From positions 51,029,563 to 51,093,562 of the forward strand of contig NC_059080.1 in the NCBI RefSeq assembly GCF_020497125.1: a DNA stretch of 64,000 nt, read 5' to 3'. How positions within the stretch are numbered: position 1 is the first letter of the stretch; the number at the start of each line of letters is the position of its first letter. This DNA comes from Mauremys mutica. Its lineage: Eukaryota > Chordata > Testudines > Geoemydidae. The notes under the pieces were generated by a model. That model made no database searches, was not told the origin of the DNA, and was given only the letters and a program-made list of their open reading frames with translations. Below are positions 47,782 to 59,267 of the stretch, piece after piece. A program made the translations under genes and the position numbers.

Positions 47782-48693
47782 TGTCAAGGCTGAATCCCCA
47801 CTCTGTCACTCTCAGTGCAGAAAGTGGGGGCCTGCAAGGATTCTAAAAATTAATACTTGTCACCCCAGGCTTGTATTAAACTCCCAAGGTTACAGCTTCT
47901 CTCTGACCTTGGCTTGGTAAATGCTGCCACCACCCAAATGCAAAAAAAACCCCGTGGATCCAGGAAGGAACACTTGGGAATTCCTCCCTGTGGGATACCT
48001 TCAAGCCCTTTCTCCCTTCCCCGTGCCCTGGGGAAGAGCTGAGAAAGAAAACAAAGGAAATTAGCTGTGGCCACCAGATAATCAAACAGCATTTGCACAA
48101 ACCTATTAGGACAAAAATCCAAATCCTTCTTTAAAGAAAGTAAGTTTTATTAAAACAAAAAGAAAGAAAATACATCTGGAACTTAGGTTTTTGCTAGATT
48201 TTAAAAGAGCAATTTCCAAGAATTAAGCACCCAAAATAGCATCTTGGGGTTCAACTTCAAGGTTACAAGCAAACAAAAGCATCTGGGGTTAGCACAGAGG
48301 AGATCCACAAGCCAAAACAAAGAATAAACCTGATCGCATTTATCTAAACATTCCCTATCCAAATGATTCCTTCTAGGTATGGAAGATAATTTTTTATACC
48401 TGGTTCAAACTTTACACAGCATTCCTGCTTATAGAATTGCTGCTCTGTCCCTGCAGCCCAGAGAACAACAGACAAAGGGAAAGTTTTTTTTCCCCAATTT
48501 TAAAAAGTTCTACCTTCCCATTGTCTCTTTTGGTCAGGTGCCCAATCCTTTTCTTTTACCTATGGGCTTGCTAACCCTTTACAGGTAAAGCAAGCAGAGA
48601 ACAGACCAAGAGGGATTTTACAGCTAGCTGGCTGGCTGGCTGTCCATCAAAGGGATCCACCCCCCCCCCCCCACCGTTCCCCCAAATGTATCA
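47782..48693 (-). mobile_element. LTR-like element in CEP63 intron 1
   Basis: The plus-strand ends are TGTCAAGGC and TGTATCA, so both strands give TG...CA. The minus strand carries an AATAAA signal near 48150, which suggests antisense orientation to CEP63. No matching 5-bp TSD was found. A C-run at 48660-48672 may be unstable. No viral gene is present. Confidence 0.55.
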
Positions 48694-48744
48694 CTGGAAA
48701 TATTACAATTTAAGATCATATCATTCTGAATATCATTTTGAGTT

Positions 48745-48870
48745 TTTCATCAAATAGGCCACAATGCAGCAAGGCATTTGAGCATAGGTCTAAATTTCAC
48801 TTCAGTGGGACTACTTGCGCTTACAGTTGGGCTTGTGCTTAAGCATTTTGCTGAATGTTAAGGCCTTAGA
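48745..48870. repeat. Hairpin repeat (GCTTAAGCATTTTGCTGAAT family)
   Basis: It shares TGTGCTTAAGCATTTTGCTG with the copies at 35445-35590 and 63772-63893. Confidence 0.45.
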
Positions 48871-49424
48871 GTCTGGCACTATTTTAGCAGCTGCCGTCTT
48901 GCATTGTTAAAGATTTAATTTCTAGCTTTATACCATCTGCAAGCTTGGAATTGCACTCTGTAGTGTTTGTAAGATATCTGCTACTAGAACCATATCAAGT
49001 GTTAGAACAGAAAAAAATCCAAGCAGTGTGATATGGTGATGTAATTATAATGTCCGGTATCTTGTTACCTCTCAAGGCTGGAAACATCTGTGACAGGTCA
49101 ATACAAATGCTTTCAGCATCAATAAACTTTTCTAATGAAAAATCCAGGACCGCTGCTGAGAGGGTGGGGGGAAGATGCTTGAAGGTTCTTTTCCATCTGT
49201 CATTGAAACACACTAGTTTTGTTATTATGGGCTTCTTAATTATGGAGCTGGACTTTTGTTTTGTTTTCAAGAAATATGTATTTTCCATTTATTTTGAAGA
49301 TAAAACTAATGGACTTTGCAAGCTAATGGGAATGGAGGGGAGGCCACCTGACATTTTTTGAACCAACAGCAATGTTGATAGCTACCTGTTTTTATAAGTC
49401 AGGGCCTCATGTGTGATTGCAGAA

Positions 49425-49512
49425 TCTAAGAATTATTTTGGGGCAGTTCTCTGGTCTGTGTTATACAGGAGGTGAGAGTAGATGATCACATTGTGACCTT
49501 GAAATCTATGAA
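49425..49512 (+). mobile_element. CR1 3' tail fragment
   Basis: It contains TTTTGGGGCAGTTCTCTGG, TATACAGGAGGTGAGAGTAG and a GAAATCTATGAATC end, matching the tail of 15716-15975. Confidence 0.65.
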
Positions 49513-52060
49513 TCCACTGCTTGCTGTGGAATTGCTCTCCAGAATCTAGGGTGTCACTTAAAAAAAGTTGTTTTGAGCCTATATGTTTGGAAGTCTGGCA
49601 TTGTGACAAGCAGTGTATCAGGGTGTGTATGGGAGTTTGTAGCTTAAAGTGTAAGGTAATAGGATGGACGTGGATTGGGGATGTGGGGGAGGAATAGCAA
49701 TGAGAAGTGAAGGGATGGGGTGGGGGTAGGCTATACCAGAAGTTTGCATGGGTGTGTGTTAAAGAAGCTGAAGGAGCAGTGACTTGAGGCTTTGATGTGG
49801 GGAGGAAACTGATGTACAAGCTGATGTACTAGTAGCTCAAGAGTAATGCTTTGGCACTGGTTTCCCTCTCCACTTCAAAGCCACAAGAGCTAAGGAGCTG
49901 TCTCTGGGAGCCCTCATGGAGCTGGATGAGAAGGGATTGCTTGCAGTGTGGTGGCGTGAGAAGGCAAGCATCCTTACATATAGAACACAGAAAAACAGGA
50001 GATACTTTTTAAAAAGCATAGTTCACTTACACTTGCAATACATAATATGAATACCCAGCAGAAGGTCTCAATGCTGGTGGTGTCACATTTCCTGTCAGGA
50101 TCAGAAATATTTCCAATGAAATGCATGAGCACAGCTATGTCATTTTGCTGGGGTACACAAACCAGCAAATAAGGCACTGTTGTGTTGAGCATGTCACCTC
50201 TTTTATTCATGACAACTAGCAAAAAAACCTCAACCTCAGAATTGGCAAAAGCCTGATTCTAACTGCAGACAAATGATAAAGGCAAGCAAATAGTTCTGAA
50301 GCTGACAATGACCTTTCAAGGCAATAATAAGCATAGTACTCTCTTTACCAGGCTGTGGAAACAATGAAGTAGGCCCATAGGCAGTCTAGAATTAAGATTT
50401 GTTGGGAAGAGTATGTGATTCTCAAAAGCTTGCTTACTTTGACCCCTTCCTTGCTGACTCAGGACCCTATGATGAATTCTTTTGATGTACCAGTACTTCA
50501 AAGGAGATATAAAAAAAATTATTAAAGCTAATGTTAAAATTATATAATACATAGGTTAAGAAAAGAGTGGCTCTTGGCTTAGCACAGGTCTGGGTAATAT
50601 CTCTGAATTAGTCCAAAGATTACACTTACAAAGTTTTAATTTATCTTCACAATGGAACAAAAACCCTTGTGGCTAATCACTGTCTATGCCCTTTTCTTCT
50701 ATATGCATACATTAAGAGCTGAAGAACTAGAGTCATCATCACCACTATCATCAGCCTCTTCAGTTTTAGTTGAAAGCCTCAAGCAACCCTATCCTGGGAG
50801 AAATGGGGCATCTAAAGACTTCCACATTACCAGTGCCTCTCCCAGCATTCAGTAGGTGAGCTCTCTGCTGCTCACCTACTGATATGGTGTGCAAGGGGAC
50901 CTTAAACTCCTCTAGCAGAGCTCCCAATGAGAGTTGTTGCCAGAGTACTGGTCACATCAGAGCACAAGCCAGGCTCACATCATACTGACACAGCTGCCAA
51001 TGTTTGAGGAAGAATGTGAAGGGAAAGTCAGAAAATAAAATCTTGCAGAGGAATAGATGTGCATTAAATCCATTGTTAGTTTTAATAGGAATATCTTAGT
51101 TATTGGGGATTCAAAACTGGTGCTTCTGCATTATCCTCACTGGATGCCAGACTGACATTGCAAAAATACCTAGAGACTAGCGATCAGAGAACTGCAAGAG
51201 GTCTGGTATTTAGAAAAGGTACCAACGGAGGCCCTGTGACCTTCCTCCCCAACGGATCCAAACTGTAGTTAATTTCTTGGCAGGGGAGAAAGGGGGCAGC
51301 AGCCTGTTCCTCCTGCACAGACTCACTCACTCCTTCTTTCTAGGGGCAGGTGGTCTGTACTGGCACCTGTAGTGAAGGCCAGTAGGCACATGTTTCCTGG
51401 CAACTGGGGTGTATCTCCTTCCTCTTTCTCCCCTATGGATTCCTTGTTTCTTTCCATGTCCGCCCTTTGATGTTTTTCCTGTCCCATTTTTTTCCTTCCA
51501 CCACCAATTGATTGGACCCCCTGTTCCTCAGAGTGATGGGCCAGCCCTCTTCACTGCCGCTTTAATGAGTGGGGAGGGAGTTGATGCTGCCATTGTATTG
51601 CTCAGATGGGTCAGGGTGGGAGGCTGGTGAATGATTGCTCCTGGCTGCTTTCCCTATCTCACTGTCTGCTTTGCACCTGGAGTCAGCAGGGGGGTGAGCA
51701 GTCAGCTGTCTGCCTCCTACAAGATCAGCACAGCAGGCTTTAATGATGAGAATCCAGTATTAAACAAACAAACTTCATGCAGCCGCAATCAACAGGCCTG
51801 GGGCATTGGCCAAGACTCTATATCTATGATTGTTCCATCCAAATCAGGGCAGGTATGTGAAGCTGGCAGATGAGGCACTTGCCTTGTGTGATATAATCTA
51901 GGGAGCAAAGTAGAAGCGGAGGTGGATGTTTCCCAGTTTCCGATGACAGTAAAACATCTTAGTGCTGTGTGCTGAACATTAACTCCTTCTTCAAACTCTC
52001 CTGACAGGAGCTACTGTGTGGGAACTCAGATTGTTCTCCAGGTTCAGCGTCTGAATTTAC

Positions 52061-52322
52061 GTAAAAACAACAAGGAGTCCTTGTGGCACCTTAGAGACTA
52101 ACACATTTATTTGGGCATAAGTTTTCATGGGCTAGAACCCTCTTCATCAGATGCATGGAGTGGAAAATAAGGAGCAGGTATAAATACATGAACAGATGTG
52201 AGTTGCCTTACCAAATGTAAGGTCAGTCTAATGAGACAATTCAATTAACAGCAGGATACCAAGGGAGGCAAAATAACTTTTGAAGTGGTAATGAGAGTAA
52301 TTTAAGTAAGTTATCTGTAATT
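52061..52322 (-). mobile_element. Penelope-like retroelement tail with hammerhead-like core
   Basis: On the minus strand it contains CTGATGA (52144-52150), then a hairpin, then GAAA (52123-52126), followed by ATAAATGTGTTAGTCTCTAA and GGTGCCACAAGGACTCC. It is longer than the other two copies. The Penelope assignment is from memory of the 3' consensus and is uncertain. Confidence 0.6.
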
Positions 52323-52323
52323 G

Positions 52324-52646
52324 CAGTATTGCCAACCCCACATCTTCAAAAGTCCCGAGTCAGGATCACCAAAATCATGAGATTTAAAATCTTTAAAATC
52401 ATGAAATTATGTAAAATAATAGATTTGGGGCTCTTTTTATTTGCTTTCTGCTTTTTGAGCCTTTAGGGTGCACTGGGGTCACATTTTGAAGCTCTCTCCA
52501 CAGCCATGAGGGATAGAAACTTACTTTTCCTTTAAGAATGAAGGCTGAAATCATCACACATCCACTTGACTCCAGGAGCTGGGGCTTTAAGGAAAACAAT
52601 AATTATCATGAGACTCCTGACAAAATCATGAGAGTTGGCAACACTG
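52324..52646. mobile_element. hAT-like MITE
   Basis: The termini are CAGTATTGCCAACCC and AGTTGGCAACACTG. The body has repeated AAAATCATGA words. A matching 8-bp TSD is not evident, perhaps because it abuts the Penelope-like copy. Confidence 0.6.
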
Positions 52647-52932
52647 CAAGTTGCTTCAGGAAAATGTGAGTTGAGTCTTTTTGGTGGTACTAGTTGAAAT
52701 GATGGCATGATTGACTAAAGTAATGTACTGGAAATGCAAATCAAGAATGCTTATTTTCATAGCTTTGAGACACCAGAAGATTCTTTTAAAAATCATTGGT
52801 ATAAGCAATGTCAGTTGTTTGTGTTGTTTGTTTGTTTATTTATTTTGTACAATGTTACGGGATTGACAAGTAGCAGTGCAGTCTGGAAGGGAAATGAAGC
52901 CTCATGCTTGAGGATTTAATCCAATTTCTATT

Positions 52933-53203
52933 GGCGTATGTCTACACTACAGCTGCTACAGTGGCACAACTACCATGCTGCAGCTGTAGTGCAGTAGTGT
53001 AGACTCCTTCTACATTGATGGAAGGGTTTTTTCTATCGATGTAGGTAATCCAGCTCTCTGAGAGGCAGTAGCTAGGTTGACAGACTCCTGTAACCCAGCT
53101 GCATCTACACAGAAAGCTAGGTTGACCTAGCAACAGTGCTCAGGGTGCAAACATTTTCCACAGCTCTGAGTGTTTCAGCTAGGTCTACGTGTAGACCTGG
53201 CCT
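52933..53203. mobile_element. MITE with CTACACT/GTGTAGAC ends
   Basis: It begins GGCGTATGTCTACACT and ends ACGTGTAGACCTGGCC. Internal CAGCTGTAGTGCAG-type inverted words and a GGTTGAC...CTAGGTTGACC pair are present. It is the same broad family as 62058-62281. The TSD is unclear. Confidence 0.55.
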
Positions 53204-53277
53204 CACACAGCAGGGTAAGAGCTAATGTGGGGACAGGTTATCCCACATCTGCCTACTGTGGGGTTCTTATACCCTTC

Positions 53278-53797
53278 ATAGAATCATAGAATCTCAGGGT
53301 TGGAAGGGACCTCAGGAGGTCATCTAGTCCAACCCCCTGCTCAAAGCAGGACCAATACCCAACTAAATCATCCCAGCCAGGGCTTTGTCAAGCCTGACCT
53401 TAAAAACCTCTAAGGAAGGAGATTCCACCACCTCCCTAGGTAACCCATTCCAGTTCTTCACCACTCTACTAGTGAAAAAGTTTTTCCTAATGTCCAACCT
53501 AAACCTCCCCCTCTGCAACTTGAGACCATTACTCCTTGTTCTGTCATTTTCTACCACTGAGAACAGTCTAGATCCATCCTCTTTGGAACCCCCTTTCAGG
53601 TAGTTGAAAGCAGCTATCAAATCCCCCCTCATTCTTCTCTTCTGCAGGCTAAACAATCTCTCCTCATAAGTCATGTGCTCCAGCCCCCTAATCATTTTTG
53701 TTGCCCTCCGCTGGACTCTCTCCAATTTATCCACATCCTTCTTGTAGTGTGGGGCCCAAAACTGGACACAGTACTCCAAATGAGGCCTCACCAGTGC
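53278..53797 (-). mobile_element. CR1 LINE, 3' end with long open C-terminus
   Basis: A 142-codon open stretch on the minus strand reads [39 protein letters not shown] and on to the CR1 ORF2 stop. It is followed by the 3' UTR and ATTCTATG repeats at 53278. It is relatively young, without internal stops over this part, but heavily 5'-truncated. Confidence 0.93.
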
Positions 53798-53811
53798 CTC
53801 TGAAGTGCCTA

Positions 53812-53905
53812 CTTCATCTGAAGTAGCTGGTGTTGGCCACTGTCAGAGACTGGACAGTAGACCAGATGGACCTTGGTGCTGATCCAGTCAGGTAATTCTT
53901 ATGTT
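53812..53905 (+). mobile_element. CR1 3' tail fragment, other subfamily
   Basis: It contains TGGTGTTGGCCACTGTCAGA and GATCCAGTCAGGTAATTCTT, the tail type of 8808-9969, in the opposite orientation to the adjoining CR1. 53906-54324 is blank. Confidence 0.7.
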
Positions 53906-54349
53906 TTATCACTTCTCTGCCCTAGAGAGTGATAATCCCTCAAAGTCCAGTACATCCTTACCAGTTGGATTAACCAGACTATTAATATTCACATACTGAA
54001 TATGTATTTCACCTCACTATTGAAGCATTGTATTCACTGGATCAGACTATTGTATCATACAGCCAATGGTGATGAGTGAGAAGTAATTCTGACTCTTATT
54101 GTAATGAGGTTTGTTTTGCTGCTTTATCTGGCCAACATTTCGCCTGTAAACTCATTGAAATGATAACTGTTCTCCCTGTTATTCCCATGCACGCACTGTA
54201 AATTGTGTAATTCTTCACCTTCCCTGCCTTCTAGACTTCTATCATGATCTCCAGTCAACTGTGGAGGGACTACACTGGCTGATGAATTGCCATGGCATGA
54301 TCTCTGCTTTGTTTGCTTTCCCAGCTGCCAAAGAGGACGTGACTTGGTG

Positions 54350-54393
54350 ATGGAGGCTTTGCTGGAGAGAATGCAAAAACAAGGGCATGGAGG
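54350..54393 (+). CDS. CEP63: CEP63, first coding exon (residues 1-14 plus 2 bases)
   Basis: The exon starts at about 54325 after the acceptor TTTGCTTTCCCAG. The ATG at 54350 has G at -3 and +4. It encodes MEALLERMQKQGHG and ends in phase 2 at the donor GTATGT (54394). The family N-terminus MEALLE...GHGGG is recognisable once joined to the exon at 59090. CEP63 is a coiled-coil centrosomal scaffold. It works with CEP152 at the mother centriole in centriole duplication, and its loss causes microcephaly in mammals. Neighbouring ANAPC13, in the conserved divergent arrangement, supports CEP63 over its paralogue DEUP1. Confidence 0.92.
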
Positions 54394-54492
54394 GTATGTA
54401 TACCACCATTTACAATGCTCTCTCAAACGCATGCAGCTTCACTTTTATATCGGTTCAAATCCTACAGTCCTTTGGTTTGCTCCTTAGTCCTT

Positions 54493-54552
54493 TGCCTATT
54501 GTGACAGCTAGGAGCCACAAGTAGGGACCAGGACCCGTTGTGCTAGGAGCTG
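54493..54552 (-). repeat. Dispersed repeat, CTAGCACAACGGGTCC family fragment
   Basis: On the minus strand, CTCCTAGCACAACGGGTCCT matches the 15299-15412 family. 54553-55003 is blank intron. Confidence 0.45.
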
Positions 54553-55003
54553 TAAAGGGTGTTATATTTGAGTAAGTTCTTCAGGATTTGGCCAGTAGGG
54601 CCTGATTGTGTATCATTACGGTAACTTCAATTGGAGCAGGAGCAGGGCCATAGTGAATTGCTTTTCCAAATAGTCCCTGGCTATAAGCCTTTGTTGTATT
54701 AATAGCTGGCATTTCTGTACTATTATCTTTCTGCAAAATCTCTTATATTTTTCAGCCTTCTTGCAAGTTATTCTACTGTCAAGTGCAGTTATGGCCATAA
54801 AAGTGAATATGTAAAAATGGCACCACCTTACTCTGTGGATCTATTCCAATTTGCTTACTTTACTGATGGAAATACGGCTAGCACTGCATGCAGCTATAGG
54901 AGAGTGAGCTGGATTTTCTCCTGGCTCGCACAACATCAACAGATCTTAACTAAGTTCCAGTTGCAGACTCTTGCTGCAGCCAGGATAAATACATGATGAC
55001 TCC

Positions 55004-55080
55004 TAGACTTTAAGGTCAGAAGGGACCATCGTGATCATCTAGTCTCACCCTCCTGCATGTTGCAGGCAGCAGAACCTCAC
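55004..55080 (-). mobile_element. CR1 3' tail fragment
   Basis: The minus strand ends AGACTAGATGATCACGATGG then TCCCTTCTGACCTTAAAGTC, the tail of the 11905-14125 CR1. Confidence 0.8.
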
Positions 55081-57093
55081 CCACTTCAGATCCTAGGTTG
55101 AGTCAGCGGTGCTGGCAGTTGAAAAAGCATCTTTTATCTTGTCAGTTGAGCAAATAGGACATAAAAGTAATTGTTCCATTTGTCTCAATGGCATGCCACT
55201 TTTATATTCCTTTTTCCAGAATTTGCCCCAGCTCTGAAGATGGCAAAGACTATCTCTTTGCCAAGTAATGGTTTCAGAACTTGGATATGAATTGTACAAC
55301 TACTGTCACTGAGTGGGAAATGTTCTTAAGGACCATAATTACTGCTTAATGTTTGGTCAACTCACAGGACAGGGTGAACTTCAAACTGAACTGTGAGGCT
55401 GGCTCCTTTAAGAACAATTGGCATTCCCTATAGAAAAGCTTTCAAGTTTTGAAGTGTACGGACACTCCAGGGAGACAGAGGAATTTCAATCCCTTGACCT
55501 ATTGATTTCCGTTTCTTTTCAGTCCTTCCTATTTGACAAGCAAATTAAAGGGGTAAAGATCAGTATGGCTTCACCTCTCTCTTGGGCTCCATCTTGCAAG
55601 CTTTAATATTGTCCCAAGCTTAGCAGCTTGTAAGGTTTCAGAGAAGTTAGTTGATTTGGCTTCAGTGATTACTGCACCAAAATTGAAATTTCATCATGTC
55701 TAGGGAGCAAACTCTCGACAGTAGACTGGAGATGTTTTATTCTTCATTACGGTGTTGTTATCCACCCTGCTTCACGTAGGTGTTTGTCAGCATTTATGTG
55801 ATAAACCTCTGTTTTCAGGAGCTGATAAGTTGGCTGTAAGATTTATCTGGTGATTGGAACTTAGTTCAAAAAAAATTCTGCTTGGGGACTGTGGACTGTC
55901 CAGGCTGTTTCCTGCGGATCCCATGGGACCGTTTTGCCCCTTAACTCTCTAGCCTGGACTCTCTCTCACAATGCTATGCCAGTGACAAGTAGCCAGTCCC
56001 TACAGGTGCTGTGATCACTCAGCTATCAGCATGTGGAGACTCACACCCCAGCTAAATTACATGAATGCTCTCCAAGCCACTCATTAATCATACACAGAGA
56101 GGCACCAGCCAGGCACCCCAGCCCCCATCCTTGCACCCCAGAAATATACTGTCTTACAGTGCTCAAGACTCCCATGGATGGTGCAAACTCATTAATTAGT
56201 TCACCACTCCTACAAAGGGTAGTAGATGTGCAACAGCTGTTGTTAACCTGAACTGAGATTCCTCAAGCACTTCAACTGAAAACACACTGTTTTAGATAAA
56301 ATATAAAACAGATTTATTAACTACAGGACAATAGATTGTAAGTGATTATAAGTAGCAGGCATAGAGACTAAAGTTGGTTACATAAGAAATAAAAATAAAT
56401 TTGCAGTCTAAATTCTACAAACTATGCGAGATTTGAATCAAGCAGTTTCTCACTCCACTAGATGTTCTAGGCAGGTTACAGTTCTTAATTCCCTTCCCAG
56501 CCTAGGACCAGTCTCCCCAGTTCAAAATCTTTGTCTTCCAGACAGTCTTCCAGGTGTTGAGATGGGGGAGGAGAGAGGCCAGGTGATGATGTCATTGTCC
56601 CTCTTTTATACTTTCTTCCAGCTGCTAGAAAGATCCTTGCAGTGACATGGGCGTTAGGCAGCCCTCATTGCATAGGTTCCTTTTCTGAGAAGTCTTTGGC
56701 AGAGTGGATTCTTCTTGATGGGCCATCAACACCTGTCTAGCCAGTGATAGCTCTTCTTTGTTGCCACTGAAGGGCTGGCTGTGGATGTCTTCCAACCTCA
56801 CATGTTTCAGTAACACACACATCAAAACTTCATAACTTCAGATACAATGATAGTACACACAATTCAACAGGACATTAATGTTCAGTAGATCAAGACTTCT
56901 TAAATGATACCTCACAAGGCATACTTTTCACAAAACATATCATAATCATATCACAGTGGTGAATATGGGGGTTCCAGGGTGCTATTTTGAGATAGTGTCA
57001 TAGGAACAAAGTCGTGTGTGTTTGTTTTTTTAATTACAAAATATGAAAATCCCATTCAGTTAACTGTGCATTATCCAAGTGTCAAAACACAGA
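55081..57093 (+). other. CEP63 intron 2, nothing recognised
   Basis: No exon-like or classified repeat sequence was seen. Short frames lack features. Confidence 0.4.
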
Positions 57094-57234
57094 GGTTTGT
57101 ACAGTAACTCCTTGCTGAACGTTGTAGTTATGTTCCTGAAAAATGTTCCTTTAAGCTAAACGATGTTAAGCGAATCCAGTTTCCCCATAAGGATTAATGT
57201 AAAGGGGGGGGGTGTGTTAGGTTCCAGGGACATA

Positions 57235-57273
57235 TCACTCACACTCACACTCACACTCACACTCACACTCACA

Positions 57274-57327
<54 letters not shown>
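57235..57327. repeat. (ACTCAC)n(AC)n microsatellite
   Basis: About seven CACACT hexamers pass directly into about 24 CA units. Confidence 0.95.
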
Positions 57328-57329
<2 letters not shown>

Positions 57330-58084
57330 GTTTTAAACAAACAGTTTAATACTTCACACAGCAATGATGATTGTGAAGCTTGCGTTAGCTCCGGTGGTGA
57401 AGTCAGAGGGTGGGATATTTCCCAGGGAATGCCTTACTGCTAAATGATGAACTAGCACTCGGCTGAGTCCTCAAGGGTTAACACATTGTTGTTAATGTAG
57501 CCTCATGCTCTACAGGGCAGCACAAATGGAGGGAGGGGAGACAGCATGACAGAGAGAGACGGAGACACACACCATGGGTGTGAGAGAGAAACGTGCATTG
57601 CCCCTTTAAGTACGCTGACCGCAGTCTAAGTACATTGCCCTCTTAAGAAGATCAGCAAGTTGAGACAGCAGCTGCTGCCAGCAAGCTCCCTCTGTCCTGA
57701 GTCCTGTCATGTCCCCCCCCCCACCCCTGCTCTATGGAAATGGGGTAAAGGAGCAGAGGGGGAGGGGGACACCCTGACATCAGCACCTCTCTATCCCACC
57801 CCTTGCACAGCAAGCAGGAGGCTCCTGGGAGCAGCTCCAAGGCAGAGGGCAGGAGCAGCACACGGCAGTGGGGGGAGGGACACCTGAACTGCCAGGCAAT
57901 TGATAGCCTGCTGGGCGGCTGCCCCACAGGGAACTTAGGGGAGTGGGGAGCTGATAGGGGGGCTGCTGATCCACCTTGGTTCCAAGCCCCCACCAGCTAG
58001 CTCCAATGGGCTGCTCTTTCTGCAAGCAGTGGACAAAGCAGGCAGCTGCCAAACAACGTTACGAGGGAGCATTGCACAGCTTTA

Positions 58085-58229
58085 AATCATAGAATCATAG
58101 AATCTCAGGGTTGGAAGGGACCTCAGGAGGTCATCTAGTCCAACTCCCTGCTCAAAGCAGGACCAAACCCAACTAAATCATCCCAGCCAGGGCTTTGTCA
58201 AGCCTGACCTTAAAAACCTCTAAGGAAGG
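58085..58229 (-). mobile_element. CR1 3' end, short, nested
   Basis: It is nearly identical by eye to the first 150 bases of 53278-53797 (ATCATAGAATCTCAGGGTTG ...). It splits the hAT-like element just before GAGCATGTTCTC. Confidence 0.9.
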
Positions 58230-59089
58230 AGCATGTTCTCTAATTGATCAGCAACGTAATAATGAAACATTAACTGGGACAACTTTAAGTGAGGAATTAC
58301 TGTATTTATAGATGCTTTTTGTACTCCGTGAGTAAAGAAATGCTCCTGTGATTAAATAAAGAGAGTTTTTGCCTTTAATTTAAATTGTACAGGCTGTTTG
58401 TCCTGGCTGAGATTTTTATAAGTGCTTAGCATTGGCCTAATTCTGCTCTCATTGAAGTCCATGGTAAAACTCCCTTTGATTTCAGTGGATCAGAGTTAGG
58501 CCATGCTAAGCGCTTTTGAAAATTCCACCCCTTGGCTAGTGTCTTGACCTGAAGAGATGGGGGGGGGAAATAAATAAGTTATTTTGTTTAGAAGTGCGAA
58601 GTGCTACATGTGCGTTTACGGTAGGATCCGCTGCTAATGCAAATCAGTGTGTCCGCTGGCTTCAGTTGGAGCTATGGCTGATTTACACCAGTTAGGGTTC
58701 TGACCTCTAATGTTCGAATGCTCTTTTTAGTTTAGTACACAAAGAAAGCATATGTCAACACAGTAGTTCTAGCACATAGGTGAGGAACCCCCAGTGATCC
58801 TGAGCTATACTAGATTGCCTGGTTAGCTGCCACAATGTTAAATAATTCTCTGTTTATGGCTTTCCTTGACGAGGAGAATGTTACACATTTTAATATTGCC
58901 TTAATTACTGTGCCTGCCCCAACTTCCACTCTAATCAAGGAGTTCAGTTAGCCTGTTTTGGTGAAGGTGCCCATCATCATGGGTGAGGGGGGTTTATAAG
59001 AGTGGGGGGAAGAAGTACTCTTGTTGGGCTAGGTTCAGTAGCTCTTTTGTCTACTGTGCGGTTTTAGCAAGCTGTCTTCCTGCCAGCAG

Positions 59090-59267
59090 AGGGTTCTTGA
59101 CGTCCTGCGAGGCAGAGCTGCAGGAGCTGATGAAACAGATCGATATCATGGTGGCTCATAAGAAGTCTGAATGGGAAGGGCAGACCCAGGCTCTGGAGAC
59201 CTGCTTACGGATCCGAGATCACGAGCTTTCCTCTGTCAAGACTCTGTTGGATGAGAAACGCAAGGAG
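59090..59267 (+). CDS. CEP63: CEP63, second coding exon (to residue 74)
   Basis: The acceptor is CTTCCTGCCAGCAG (ends 59089) and the donor is GAG then GTACAG (59268). The 178-nt exon takes phase 2 to phase 0. It encodes [40 protein letters not shown] and [19 protein letters not shown], the most conserved part of the CEP63 N-terminal domain. Heptad-like spacing predicts coiled coil. No frameshift or stop is present. The intron before it (54394-59089) holds the hAT-like element and CR1 tails. Confidence 0.96.

Larger units (their letters stand above)
57102..58302. mobile_element. 1.2-kb hAT-like element with nested CR1 and satellite
   Basis: The termini are CAGTAACTCCTTGCTGAACG and TTAAGTGAGGAATTACTG. 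The flanks GGTTTGTA and TATTTATA match at only 5 of 8 bases. The interior has a hexanucleotide/CA satellite (57235-57327), a GC-rich middle and a CR1 insertion (58085-58229). There is no transposase frame. It lies in CEP63 intron 2. 58303-59089 after it is blank apart from hairpin motifs near 58435-58505 and 58640-58710. Confidence 0.7.

Noticed and set aside
7012..48693. Endogenous retrovirus with coding capacity
   Set aside because: The LTR-like elements are solo. I found no gag, pol or env-like frame. All reverse-transcriptase traces are CR1.
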